Shown here in pieces: positions 26,005-34,484 of a DNA stretch of 64,000 bases. Where the stretch lies: assembly GCA_002346645.1 (NCBI GenBank), contig DEAD01000003.1, positions 32,803 to 96,802 on the forward strand, in the 5' to 3' direction. The DNA is from Dehalococcoidia bacterium UBA2991. GTDB lineage: Bacteria > Chloroflexota > Dehalococcoidia > Tepidiformales > Tepidiformaceae. Below the pieces are notes generated by a model, which saw only the letters and a list, made by a program, of their open reading frames with translations, made no database searches and was not told the origin of the DNA. Position numbers and translations under genes: made by a program. The first letter of the stretch is position 1; each line of letters begins with the position of its first letter.

Positions 26005-26634
26005 TCAAGCATGCCGTTCTACCCAACGCCCCTGGAAGAGCAGCAGGTTTCCGGAACGCACAGAGATACGCGCAGGGGGCGCAGCGATCTCGTTATGGAT
26101 GCCGTATGCACTGAAGTCGAGACTGTGATCCTGGAGCTCCCACCGAAGGCCGCTTGAGTTGATGCCTTCGCAGTGGCCCATGCTTATGAGTGACACGACC
26201 GTTCCGATCGGGCCATCGATCTTGCTTTCTCCGTTGACGAGTTCGATAGCGAAGCGTTCGTCGATCACGCGTAGGTGGGCCCTTTGGCCGAAGCGCACCA
26301 GCACGCTGAGATTTGCCAAAGCGTGGTCTGCACGTCCGCCCCCAGCACCAACGATATCTATAGCATCAAAGCCCTCATCGAGACACAGTGCAACCGCCTT
26401 CTCGAGATCGGTTGAGTTGGGGTCAGAATTCAAGTGGATGCTATCGGGTGGCATGGCGTTACGGGCGGTTCCAAGGGAATCGAGGTCGCCAGTGACGATG
26501 TCGGGGATGAAGCCAAGGGCGAGAGCGCTACGTGCGCCGCCATCAGCAGCCACCACAAGGTCGGCGTCTCCACGAATCTCTTCGAAGAGCGCGGCTGAAG
26601 GAGGGTCGCCGTTGGCGATGATCAGGGCGCGCAT
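26005..26634 (-). CDS. Thiamine pyrophosphokinase
   Basis: 209 aa matching the TPK/THI80 family, which makes thiamine diphosphate from thiamine and ATP. N-terminal ALIIANGDPPS, VAADGGARSAL, DIVTGDLDSLG, then NSTDLEKAV and GAGGGRADHALANL, and a C-terminal beta domain with SKIDGPIGTVVSLISMG. The open frame extends to 26793 but homology begins at MRALII (ATG 26634), and the extension would overlap the divergent rimI. TTGACA stands about 30 nt upstream but no matching -10 is clear. Confidence 0.88.
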   Translation of the reverse strand: MRALIIANGDPPSAALFEEIRGDADLVVAADGGARSALALGFIPDIVTGDLDSLGTARNAMPPDSIHLNSDPNSTDLEKAVALCLDEGFDAIDIVGAGGGRADHALANLSVLVRFGQRAHLRVIDERFAIELVNGESKIDGPIGTVVSLISMGHCEGINSSGLRWELQDHSLDFSAYGIHNEIAAPPARISVRSGNLLLFQGRWVERHA

Positions 26635-26690
26635 AGATACAGGGAACCTGCCGAGAGGGCAGTTGTCAAAGCAGACGCTACGATTGGTAT

Positions 26691-27155
26691 GTGACTGAGC
26701 CGTTTGTTCTTCGCCCAATGGAGGAGGCAGACATTCTCGAAGTAGCTGCGATTGAGGATGTCTCGGCTTTGCCGCAGCGCTCGCTGGAAGCAAGAAAAAA
26801 AGATCTCAGCTCGGAGCGAAATCGGGGGGTGGTATTGGAGTCTGGGGGCTTGGTGGTGGGCTTGGGTAGTCTCTGGTTGGCGCCAGATGAGGCGCATGTA
26901 ACTTCCCTGGCGGTATCTAAGGAGATGAGGCGCCGTGGTCATGGGAGGAGGCTGGTGTGGGCCTTGGTAGCACTAGCGGAGTTTTCCGGATCCGCGGCGA
27001 TAACATTGGAGTGCCGAGCCTCTAATGGGCCGGCGCAGAAACTTTACCGGGGATTGGGCTTTGAGGGAGTTGGGGAGCGACGGCATTACTACATTGATGG
27101 TGAGGACGCGACAATTTTGACTCGGAAGCTAGGTGGAGCTGGGGTGGGCGGCTAG
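26691..27155 (+). CDS. GNAT acetyltransferase, RimI-like
   Basis: 154 aa. FVLRPMEEADILEVAAIE opening, HVTSLAVSKEMRRRGHGRRL with the R/Q-x2-G-x-G/A acetyl-CoA loop, then LECRASNGPAQKLYRGLGFE. RimI enzymes acetylate the N-terminus of ribosomal protein S18; other GNAT targets are possible. GTG start with TACGAT 6 nt upstream and no Shine-Dalgarno, another leaderless-like start. The next gene begins within a few bases of its stop. Confidence 0.8.
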   Translation: MTEPFVLRPMEEADILEVAAIEDVSALPQRSLEARKKDLSSERNRGVVLESGGLVVGLGSLWLAPDEAHVTSLAVSKEMRRRGHGRRLVWALVALAEFSGSAAITLECRASNGPAQKLYRGLGFEGVGERRHYYIDGEDATILTRKLGGAGVGG

Positions 27156-27181
27156 TGGTGCTCGTGGGTAGAATTCCGAGC

Positions 27182-27493
27182 ATGGCCGCTAGCATTGCTG
27201 ACAAGGCTCGAATCGAAGAGCAGATCGCTCTTATCCCCCGCTTGCGCGGTACAGGCCCCAATCCCTTCGAGTACGACCAGTGGTACGCGCGTACGAGTGA
27301 GATCTTGAAGAGTGTATTTGGGGTGGAGGCAGATGAGGTCGCCCGTTATGAACGAGATGTTGGGGAAACGGGCAGAATGGCGGGCGTGCGTGGTAATGCC
27401 GCTAACATGACCCTTAACATCCATGGTAAGTGGGGCATTCTTGAGCGGTTGGATCGGGCGGAAGCCCTCCTGAGGGAGTTGGTGGCAGGGTAG
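27182..27493 (+). CDS. Hypothetical protein
   Basis: 103 aa from the ATG at 27182 (frame open from GTG 27155). Mostly helical and charged, with IEEQIALIPRLRGTGPNPFEYDQW and a final helix WGILERLDRAEALLRELVAG. TAGAAT sits 7 nt before the ATG, which favours 27182. No family is recognised. It lies between rimI and gyrA. Confidence 0.55.
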   Translation: MAASIADKARIEEQIALIPRLRGTGPNPFEYDQWYARTSEILKSVFGVEADEVARYERDVGETGRMAGVRGNAANMTLNIHGKWGILERLDRAEALLRELVAG

Positions 27494-27618
27494 GGCGTAG
27501 CTCGATCGAAGCCCTGGATTGCCACCGTGCCTGCTCGTTTCCGATTTAACTTGGACGTCCTATTTTCCTTTGCACTAGAAGGTAATAAGAGGGAGCCTCG
27601 CAAAGCGTAGGTAAATCT

Positions 27619-27636
27619 ACGTTGCTACTGCAACGT
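27619..27636. promoter_or_regulatory. Stem-loop in the gyrA upstream region
   Basis: ACGTTGC/GCAACGT, a perfect 7-bp stem with a TACT loop, about 90 nt upstream of gyrA. It could end transcription from the upstream gene or act as an operator; nothing else supports a role. Confidence 0.25.
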
Positions 27637-27671
27637 GGTCCCGCTGGTACGAGGTCCTTCAAGCACAGAAT

Positions 27672-27680
27672 TGGTACAAT
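27672..27680 (+). promoter_or_regulatory. gyrA: Candidate extended -10 promoter of gyrA
   Basis: TGGTACAAT matches TGnTAnnnT (extended -10). It lies 47 nt before the gyrA ATG. No convincing -35 hexamer is seen at 16-18 nt upstream, as often for extended -10 promoters. Confidence 0.35.
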
Positions 27681-27727
27681 TGCCCTAGCAGTTTCCCCCA
27701 CTGCGTTCCCGACCGGAGTTCTCGCGG

Positions 27728-30253
27728 ATGAGCATGGAAGAGACGACCACGATCCGGCCCATTGATCTCGAGCAGGAAATGCGTACGAGCTATCTCGATT
27801 ACGCCATGAGCGTAATCGTGGCGCGGGCGTTGCCTGATGTACGTGATGGGTTGAAGCCAGTGCAGCGGCGCATCGTTTGGGGCATGTTTGATGGGGGGGC
27901 ACGATCAGGGACCGCCTATCGAAAGTCCGCTGGCATCGTTGGTGATGTTATGGGGCGGTACCACCCGCACGGAGATAGCCCCGTCTATGAGGCCATGGTG
28001 CGCCTCGCTCAGGAATTTTCCATGCGCTACCCCCTTGTCGATGGACAGGGGAACTTTGGCAGTGTCGATGGTGACCCGCCGGCTGCCATGCGGTATACAG
28101 AAGCCCGCCTTGCTCCGATGGCAGAGGAGCTAGTAGCTGATATTGATCAGAACACAGTTGGCTTTGAGCCCAACTATGACGGGCGTTATCAGCAGCCCGA
28201 TATCCTCCCCTCTCGCCTTCCAAACCTGCTGCTAAATGGCTCTTCGGGGATCGCCGTCGGGATGGCTACGAATATCCCCCCGCATAACCTGGAGGAGATC
28301 GTCGATGCCGCGATTCTCCTAATCGAGAATCCGCAAGCTACGCTCGACGACTTGTTAGAGATTGTGCAAGGTCCGGACTTCCCTACAGCAGGTATCGCCT
28401 TGGTGGGGAAAGAACGTGAGCAGGTCAAGCACGCCTATGGGGAAGGCCACGGTCGCATAACCGTTCATGCCCGCACTGCGGTGGAGGAGGGAAACAGAGG
28501 ACGTACGCAACTGATCATCACTGAGCTTCCCTATCAGGTAAACAAAGCCTCCCTCATAGAAAAGATTGCGAATCTTGTGCGTGACAAGAAGATTGAGGGG
28601 ATCGCAGACCTGCGGGACGAAAGCGATCGAAATGGTCTCCGTATCGTGATTGAGCTCAAGCGCGAGGGCTCAGCTCAGCAGATCAAGAACCTTCTATATA
28701 AACACACAGCCATGCGCTCGACTTTTGCGATCAACATGATGGCAATTGTCGAGGGAGCTCCGAGAAGAGTGGGGCTCAAGCGAGCACTGGATTTGTTCCT
28801 TGAACACCGTCGGGTGGTATTGCGGAGGCGAAGTGAGTTCCAGCTGCAGAAGGCGCAAGAGCGCGAACATATTCTGACAGGGCTGTTACGTGCTATCGAA
28901 ATGTTGGATCAGGTGATTGCAACTATTAGGGGTGCAGAGTCGGCCTCAGCAGCGCTGGCATTGTTGCAGGCAGAACCCTTTGAGTTCTCAGAGCTGCAGG
29001 CGCGGGCGATTCTTGATATGCAGTTGCGGCGCCTGGCGGCATTGGAGCAACAGGAGCTGCAGGAAGAGCACCAGGAGCTAATCGAGCGGATTGCCTATCT
29101 AGAGGACTTGCTGGCTAATCAGCGAAAGATCGATTTCCTTATCAAGGACGATTTGCAGGAACTCAGGGGTGAATACGGTAACGGGCGACGCACCGAGATT
29201 GTTGAGGGGGACCCCGAGAGTTTCCGTGAAGAGGATTTGGTGGCGCACGAAGAGTGTGTGATTACCTTAAGCCGCAGGAACTACATAAAGCGCACGCCAC
29301 TGCATGAGTTCCGTACGCAGCGCAGGGGTGGCCAGGGGAGTCGAGGTGCAGCCGTTCGCGACGAGGACGCCGTGATGAAGCTGGTCGTAGGTGATACGCA
29401 CGACAACATCCTTTTCTTCACGGACCAAGGGAAGGTGTATCACCTGCGTGCTTATGACATACCCGACTCCAAGAAACAGGCTCGAGGTACATTCATTACG
29501 AATTTGATGGAGATAGATCAGCGAGAGCGAGTAACGACAGTGGTGGTTGTGGGGGATTACGAGCACGACTTCATGGTGCTGGCTACGCGTCAAGGACAAG
29601 CGAAGAAGACTCCATTGAAAGAGTTTGAGGAAGTTCGACGCAACGGCAAGATTGCTATGCGGCTTGACGATGGTGATGAATTGATCGCAGCTCGGTTAGC
29701 GTCTGCAGAAAGTGATGTTGTTCTCGTCTCGAGCGATGGTAAAGCGATGAGGTTCCGGGTGGGAGAACTTCGGAGCGCCAGCCGGGTAAGCGGTGGAGTG
29801 CGTGGCCTGAAGCTTCTGGGAGATGCCTATGTGGTGGGCGCAGAAGCAGTCCAGTCCAATGAGCAGCAACTTGTCGTGATTACGGAACGAGGATTTGGCA
29901 AACGGACAGAGATGGAGCAATACCCGGTAAAGGGTAGAGGCGGTCAGGGCGTGCGCACACTCAACATCACGCCTAAGACGGGCAATGTAGCGGCGGTACG
30001 GATGGTTGCTGCGAACCATGAACTCATGCTTGTTTCGGAGGACGGTATTCTCATTCGCACAAAGGTTGATTCCATTAGTTTGTTGGGGCGAAACACTCAA
30101 GGTGTCACAGTGATGAAAGTGGGTGAGACGGACCGCGTTGCGAGCATCGCCAATTTCGATCCAGGTGACTCGCGGAACCGAGAAGCGGCTGGCGAGAATC
30201 AGCCCGAGCTTGCTCTAAATGGTTCCTCTAACGGGAGTGTTTCTGAGACCTAG
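27728..30253 (+). CDS. gyrA: DNA gyrase subunit A
   Basis: 841-aa breakage-reunion subunit of gyrase, introducing negative supercoils together with GyrB. The catalytic tyrosine is Y123 in AAMRYTEARL. The quinolone pocket reads HGDSPVYEAM, with S84 and E88 at the positions of E. coli S83 and D87. The GyrA box QRRGGQG and six beta-pinwheel repeats in the C-terminal third identify it as GyrA, not ParC. The start MSMEETTTIRPI has CGGAG upstream. gyrB is not adjacent. It converges with dapB after 8 nt. Confidence 0.97.
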   Translation: MSMEETTTIRPIDLEQEMRTSYLDYAMSVIVARALPDVRDGLKPVQRRIVWGMFDGGARSGTAYRKSAGIVGDVMGRYHPHGDSPVYEAMVRLAQEFSMRYPLVDGQGNFGSVDGDPPAAMRYTEARLAPMAEELVADIDQNTVGFEPNYDGRYQQPDILPSRLPNLLLNGSSGIAVGMATNIPPHNLEEIVDAAILLIENPQATLDDLLEIVQGPDFPTAGIALVGKEREQVKHAYGEGHGRITVHARTAVEEGNRGRTQLIITELPYQVNKASLIEKIANLVRDKKIEGIADLRDESDRNGLRIVIELKREGSAQQIKNLLYKHTAMRSTFAINMMAIVEGAPRRVGLKRALDLFLEHRRVVLRRRSEFQLQKAQEREHILTGLLRAIEMLDQVIATIRGAESASAALALLQAEPFEFSELQARAILDMQLRRLAALEQQELQEEHQELIERIAYLEDLLANQRKIDFLIKDDLQELRGEYGNGRRTEIVEGDPESFREEDLVAHEECVITLSRRNYIKRTPLHEFRTQRRGGQGSRGAAVRDEDAVMKLVVGDTHDNILFFTDQGKVYHLRAYDIPDSKKQARGTFITNLMEIDQRERVTTVVVVGDYEHDFMVLATRQGQAKKTPLKEFEEVRRNGKIAMRLDDGDELIAARLASAESDVVLVSSDGKAMRFRVGELRSASRVSGGVRGLKLLGDAYVVGAEAVQSNEQQLVVITERGFGKRTEMEQYPVKGRGGQGVRTLNITPKTGNVAAVRMVAANHELMLVSEDGILIRTKVDSISLLGRNTQGVTVMKVGETDRVASIANFDPGDSRNREAAGENQPELALNGSSNGSVSET

Positions 30254-30261
30254 ATAGGAAC

Positions 30262-31041
30262 TTAGGAAAGCCCAAAAAGCTTTTCGAGGCCTACCACAAG
30301 GCCTTGCTCTTCTCTAACAGCCTTTACCGCCGCGAGTACCCCGGGCATGAAGGAGTCTCGGCCGGTGCTGTCGTGGCGCAGACTAAGCGTCTGGCCAAGA
30401 CCACCAAAGAGCACCTCCTGGTGGGCCACGAGCCCTGGTAGGCGCACCGAGTGAAGGGTGACACCGTCCACCTCTCCACCCCTGGTGCCAGGAACAGTTT
30501 GGAAATCGGCCTCGACACGCTCGAAGGGCTTACCCCGTGCCTGGACCATCTGCTCAGCAGTGGTCTTCGCCGTTCCACTAGGGGCATCGACCTTACCTGC
30601 ATGATGGAGCTCAATGATTTCCGCATTATCAAAGAACTTTGCAGCCTGGCGGGCAAAATGCATCAGGAGAATGGCACCGATAGCAAAGTTGGGGGCGAGT
30701 ACGACTCCGACTTCACGTGTCTTGGCTTCAGCCTGGAGTTCTTCCAGGAAGTCAGCTGGGAGACCTGTGGTACCGATGACGAGGCGAATGCCCCGTTCAA
30801 GAGCTGCACGAGCAATCACAGGTGTCCACTCAGCATTTGAGAAGTCAACGACGACCTCGGGCATATGGGTGTCGAGGGCTAAGGCTGCCTCACGGTAGAG
30901 GGGCAGGCCTTCGCAGGATTCCTCCTGGCTGAGGGCATCGATGAAGGCCAGGGGGGTGGTGCCAGGATCGACAGCGGCCGCTAAGGCTACTTGGCGTCCC
31001 ATGCTGCCGCTGCCGGAGATAACAATTGGGATGCTTTCCAT
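30262..31041 (-). CDS. dapB: 4-hydroxy-tetrahydrodipicolinate reductase
   Basis: 259-aa enzyme of the lysine/diaminopimelate pathway. NAD(P)-binding GSGSMGRQVA, then VVVDFSNAEW, VIGTTGL, APNFAIGAILLM and the signature IELHHAGKVDAPSGTAKTT with catalytic His-His and Lys. TACAAT stands 8 nt before the ATG and no Shine-Dalgarno is seen, so the mRNA may be leaderless. No other dap gene is nearby. Divergent from the TPR gene. Confidence 0.95.
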   Translation of the reverse strand: MESIPIVISGSGSMGRQVALAAAVDPGTTPLAFIDALSQEESCEGLPLYREAALALDTHMPEVVVDFSNAEWTPVIARAALERGIRLVIGTTGLPADFLEELQAEAKTREVGVVLAPNFAIGAILLMHFARQAAKFFDNAEIIELHHAGKVDAPSGTAKTTAEQMVQARGKPFERVEADFQTVPGTRGGEVDGVTLHSVRLPGLVAHQEVLFGGLGQTLSLRHDSTGRDSFMPGVLAAVKAVREEQGLVVGLEKLFGLS

Positions 31042-31140
31042 GAAAGGAGATTGTACGCCCGCTGAATAGAGGTGCGGGTAAGGACCCTAGGATGGCCAGG
31101 GGCATTGCCGCTCACGGAGGACAGCTCTATTCTGCCGCCG

Positions 31141-31995
31141 GTGAACGAGCTTTCGGCAAACTTTCCTGACACGCCCCAGGCTAGACGGGTGGTGAATGAG
31201 CAAGCGGTGAAGCTGGCAGTAGCAGGGCGTTGGCAGGAGGCTGCGGCACTGAATCGCGAGCTAATCGCTCGCTTTGGTGATGACGCGGAGGTCTATAACC
31301 GACTGGGAAAGGCATTTACAGAACTGGGTCGCATCAAGGATGCGCGCCTGGCGTATGAAGGGGCGCTTTCGGTGGAGCCCACTAACACTATCGCAAAACG
31401 AAACCTGGCGAGACTCGAACAGGCAAACGAGGAAGAGCCGCCAGCCGAGCCTGCAGCTCAGATGAGTCGGGGGCTTTTCATAGAGGAGGTGGGCAAGGCT
31501 GCGGTAGTGCAGCTGGAGGCTAGTCAGCCCGATGCTCTAGGGGCGCTCGATGCAGGTGATTCTGTGGAGTTGGAGGTCAAGGGGAACGCCGTTAATGTTG
31601 TTACAAAGGCCGGTGTCTACCTCGGGATGATAGAACCGCGAGCGGGGTTACGCTTGGCGCGTTTGATGGGTGGTGGAAATCTCTACTCAGCTGCGGTTGT
31701 GAGTAATTCTCAACCCCCGCGAATTATCGTGCGGGAGACTTTCCAGGATCCATCTCAAGCAGGGAAGGTGAGCTTCCCCAAGTCGAACATCAGTGATGTT
31801 CGTGCCTACACACGTAGGAACTTTTTGCGGGAGGATGTGGAGGATTTGGTTGAGGACGAAGATGGAGATGATGAGGAAACGGTTACCTCAGCGGACGCGT
31901 TGCCAGAAGATGGGTGGCAAGAAACCCGCATCTACGAAGACGACGAAGAAGACGAAGACGACGAAGACGAGGAGGACGATAGTGAGCTTGTCTAA
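31141..31995 (+). CDS. TPR-repeat protein with acidic C-terminal tail
   Basis: 284 aa from the GTG at 31141 (frame open from 31072). Two TPR units at about residues 22-90 (AAALNRELIARFGDDAEVYNRLGKAF; IKDARLAYEGALSVEP) are followed by a beta-rich middle domain (VELEVKGNAVNVVTK, GMIEPRAGLRLARLM) and a C-terminal run rich in Asp/Glu (about 40 of the last 60 residues). TATTCT 7 nt before the GTG supports this start. The function is unknown; a scaffold or assembly role is an inference. The next gene's ribosome site lies inside the acidic tail. Confidence 0.65.
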   Translation: MNELSANFPDTPQARRVVNEQAVKLAVAGRWQEAAALNRELIARFGDDAEVYNRLGKAFTELGRIKDARLAYEGALSVEPTNTIAKRNLARLEQANEEEPPAEPAAQMSRGLFIEEVGKAAVVQLEASQPDALGALDAGDSVELEVKGNAVNVVTKAGVYLGMIEPRAGLRLARLMGGGNLYSAAVVSNSQPPRIIVRETFQDPSQAGKVSFPKSNISDVRAYTRRNFLREDVEDLVEDEDGDDEETVTSADALPEDGWQETRIYEDDEEDEDDEDEEDDSELV

Positions 31996-32683
31996 AGCGC
32001 ATAGCGCTATACCAGATCCAAAGGTACAGGCGGTACTTGATCGCTTGCACAAAAATGCGGAAGCAGAAATGGATGCATTCATCCAAGACCAAGAGCCTCG
32101 GCCCCAGCCCGAGCCCCAGCCGTTCGACGCTGAGGGGGCGGTGGACTTCTTCCGCGATAAGTACATTTCCTTGGAGCGAGAGCAGGGCAACCTTCTTTAT
32201 CTACTAGCACGTTCGCTGGGTGCGCGGCGTTCAGTAGAGTTCGGCACTTCGTTTGGGGTTTCGACCACCTATCTCGCTGCGGCAATGCGAGATAACGGTG
32301 GTGGTCTTGTCATTGGGAGTGAGATCCAGCCATCTAAGGCTGCAGTGGCGCGAGAAAATCTCAAGGAGGCTGGGTTGGCCGATTTTGCGGAGATACGCGT
32401 GGGTGATGCGCGAGAGACGCTATCTGACCTTGGGGAGCTGGTGGACATAGTCCTTATCGATGGTTTCCCCAATCTGAACTTAACGATCTTGAAGCTTTTG
32501 GCCCCTCAGGTACGCTTAGGGGGACTGGTGATGGCAGATAACGTTGGGTCGTTCCCCCTTGAGATGGGTGATTATGTGGCTTGGGTACAAAACCTGAGTA
32601 ATGGGTTCACTTCAACGACCTTGCCCTTAAGGGGTGGTACTGAGCTCTCCATAAAAATAGTGGATTCATTCAACGGTAATTGA
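31982..32683 (+). CDS. O-methyltransferase, class I SAM-dependent
   Basis: 233 aa. SAM motif VEFGTSFGVSTTYLAAA, acidic strand VIGSEIQPSKA, DIVLIDGFPNLNL (catalytic/metal region of the catechol-O-methyltransferase-like family), GGLVMADNVG, and final TELSIKIV. The GTG at 31982 is preceded by GAGGAGG at 6 nt, encoded by the acidic tail of the TPR gene, and the two genes overlap by 14 nt. Family members methylate phenolic or caffeoyl-type hydroxyls. Substrate unknown. Confidence 0.82.
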   Translation: MSLSKAHSAIPDPKVQAVLDRLHKNAEAEMDAFIQDQEPRPQPEPQPFDAEGAVDFFRDKYISLEREQGNLLYLLARSLGARRSVEFGTSFGVSTTYLAAAMRDNGGGLVIGSEIQPSKAAVARENLKEAGLADFAEIRVGDARETLSDLGELVDIVLIDGFPNLNLTILKLLAPQVRLGGLVMADNVGSFPLEMGDYVAWVQNLSNGFTSTTLPLRGGTELSIKIVDSFNGN

Positions 32684-32766
32684 ACGTAGCGTTTGAGCAC
32701 TCCTACGATCTCTGTCAGCTTTCGCTCTGGCCCTGACGGCATCAGTTGGCGGAGAGGACCCCACTT

Positions 32767-33690
32767 TTGACAGCTGCCCTCATTGAGGCCAACGGCCTCG
32801 TGAAGCACTACGGGGAGTTCGTCGCGGTTGACGATATCTCCTTTGCTATTCAAGAAGGTGAGTGCTTCGGGGTTCTTGGCCCGAACGGAGCAGGAAAGAC
32901 CACTACGATCCGCATGATCACGGGGACCTCCCCTGTGACTCAAGGCCATCTCCGGGTTGCAGGGCTTGATGTGGCGGTAGAGCCCCGGCGGGTGAAGGCA
33001 GTTTTGGGTGTGGTTCCCCAAGACGATAACCTCGATCCAGATCTCCTCGTTCGCCAGAATCTAGAGGTCTACGCTCGGTACTTTGGTCTCGGTCGTGAGA
33101 CCGTACGTCAGCGTATCGATGAAGCACTTGAGCTTTTCCATCTTGATGATCGGGCACAGTCGAACGTCGACGAATTGTCAGGTGGAATGCAGCGGCGCCT
33201 CACCATTGCCCGTGCGCTGGTGAACGCTCCCAAGGTGCTAATCCTCGATGAGCCAACAACAGGTCTCGACCCACAGGCGCGTCATCTCGTTTGGCAGCAA
33301 CTCCGGCTTCTGAAGAGTCGTGGTGTGACCATGCTTCTTACAACCCACTACATGGAGGAAGCTACTCACCTCTGCGACCGACTAGTGATCATGAATCGGG
33401 GGAAAATACTTATTGAGGGTCGTCCGCACGACCTCATCGCTAAGGTGGCAGGGCCACAGGTTTTGGAGCTGCGACTTCCGTTGTCGGAGCGAGATGAACT
33501 CATAGCTGAGTTTGTCCATGGGGATGACATCACAGTGGAGCAGGTGGGGGATCTTACTTACGTGTATGGGGGAGGAGAAGCTTCGTCTATGGCAGCGGAA
33601 CGAGTGGGCGATCCGCATCGAGCCCATTTGCGGCCAGGCAATATGGAGGACGTGTTCCTATTACTTACAGGTCGAGGGCTACTCGATTGA
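32767..33690 (+). CDS. ABC-2 type exporter ATP-binding protein (DrrA/NodI-like)
   Basis: 307 aa. Walker A GPNGAGKTT, Q-loop VPQDD, signature LSGGMQRR, Walker B VLILDEPTTGLDP, H-loop TTHYMEE. The C-terminal ~90 residues form the extra domain usual in drug and polysaccharide exporters. TTG at 32767 with GGAGAGGA 7-9 nt upstream is preferred to the earlier TTG at 32746. Its stop overlaps the permease start (TGATG). Substrate unknown. Confidence 0.92.
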   Translation: MTAALIEANGLVKHYGEFVAVDDISFAIQEGECFGVLGPNGAGKTTTIRMITGTSPVTQGHLRVAGLDVAVEPRRVKAVLGVVPQDDNLDPDLLVRQNLEVYARYFGLGRETVRQRIDEALELFHLDDRAQSNVDELSGGMQRRLTIARALVNAPKVLILDEPTTGLDPQARHLVWQQLRLLKSRGVTMLLTTHYMEEATHLCDRLVIMNRGKILIEGRPHDLIAKVAGPQVLELRLPLSERDELIAEFVHGDDITVEQVGDLTYVYGGGEASSMAAERVGDPHRAHLRPGNMEDVFLLLTGRGLLD

Positions 33691-34481
33691 TGGTGCTGTC
33701 CCTTAGGCCAGACATTTCCTCGGGTGCCTTTCGGGTATGGCAACGTAATCGCGACGCAACGTTACGGAACTGGAAAACTGAGTTTCTGGGCATCGCCGTA
33801 GAGCCTTTTGCTGTCATCCTCGCGTTGGGTTTGGCTCTAGGAAAGTTTGTGGAGCTGGAAAACGGCGAGGAGTACGTGCAGTTCCTAACCCCCGGCTTGT
33901 TGGCACTCTTTCCGATGTTTGCCTCTACCTTTGAGTGTGCTTGGGGAAGTTACGTGCGCCTGGAGATGCAAGGAACTTACGAGTCCATCATCGCTACTCC
34001 AATCAGTGTGGATGATGTCATCACGGGTGAGATCATGTGGGGTACGACGCGAGCTCTGGTGAATGGCACTTACATCTTGCTGGTGGCCCTCCTGCTCAAC
34101 CCTTGGCTGCATATGGTGGATTCGCCGTGGGCGTTGCTGGTGATTCCCGTAGGTGTGCTGCCAGGTTTGCTATTCAGCTCAATTTCGATCGCATTTGCTT
34201 CCATTGCGCGCGCGATGAGTCACTTTGCATACTTCTTCACGCTCGTAATCAACCCGATGTTCTGGTTTGGCGGTGCTTTCTTCCCATTCGAGGACATGCC
34301 CCGCTGGGTCCAGATAATTGGCTGGTTCGTGCCCCTCAAGCACGTAATTGATATCTATCGTGGGCTAATCAATGGGAACCTGGAGTGGTCGATGCTGGGA
34401 AGCCTCGCCTGGTTGGCCGTGGTAACAGCTGCGTTCTACGTGCTAGCTGTTCAACTAATGCGCCGCCGCCTGATTCACTAA
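33690..34481 (+). CDS. ABC-2 type exporter permease (DrrB/NodJ-like)
   Basis: 263 aa with six hydrophobic segments and the ABC-2 pattern: GLALGKFVELENGEEY outer loop, ALFPMFASTFECAWGS, MQGTYESIIATPI coupling helix region, FFTLVINPMFWFGGAFFP and WFVPLKHVIDIYRGL. It forms the channel with the preceding ATPase, with which it is translationally coupled. Export of a drug, lipid or glycan is typical. It converges with the lipoprotein gene. Confidence 0.92.
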   Translation: MVLSLRPDISSGAFRVWQRNRDATLRNWKTEFLGIAVEPFAVILALGLALGKFVELENGEEYVQFLTPGLLALFPMFASTFECAWGSYVRLEMQGTYESIIATPISVDDVITGEIMWGTTRALVNGTYILLVALLLNPWLHMVDSPWALLVIPVGVLPGLLFSSISIAFASIARAMSHFAYFFTLVINPMFWFGGAFFPFEDMPRWVQIIGWFVPLKHVIDIYRGLINGNLEWSMLGSLAWLAVVTAAFYVLAVQLMRRRLIH

Positions 34482-34484
34482 GTT

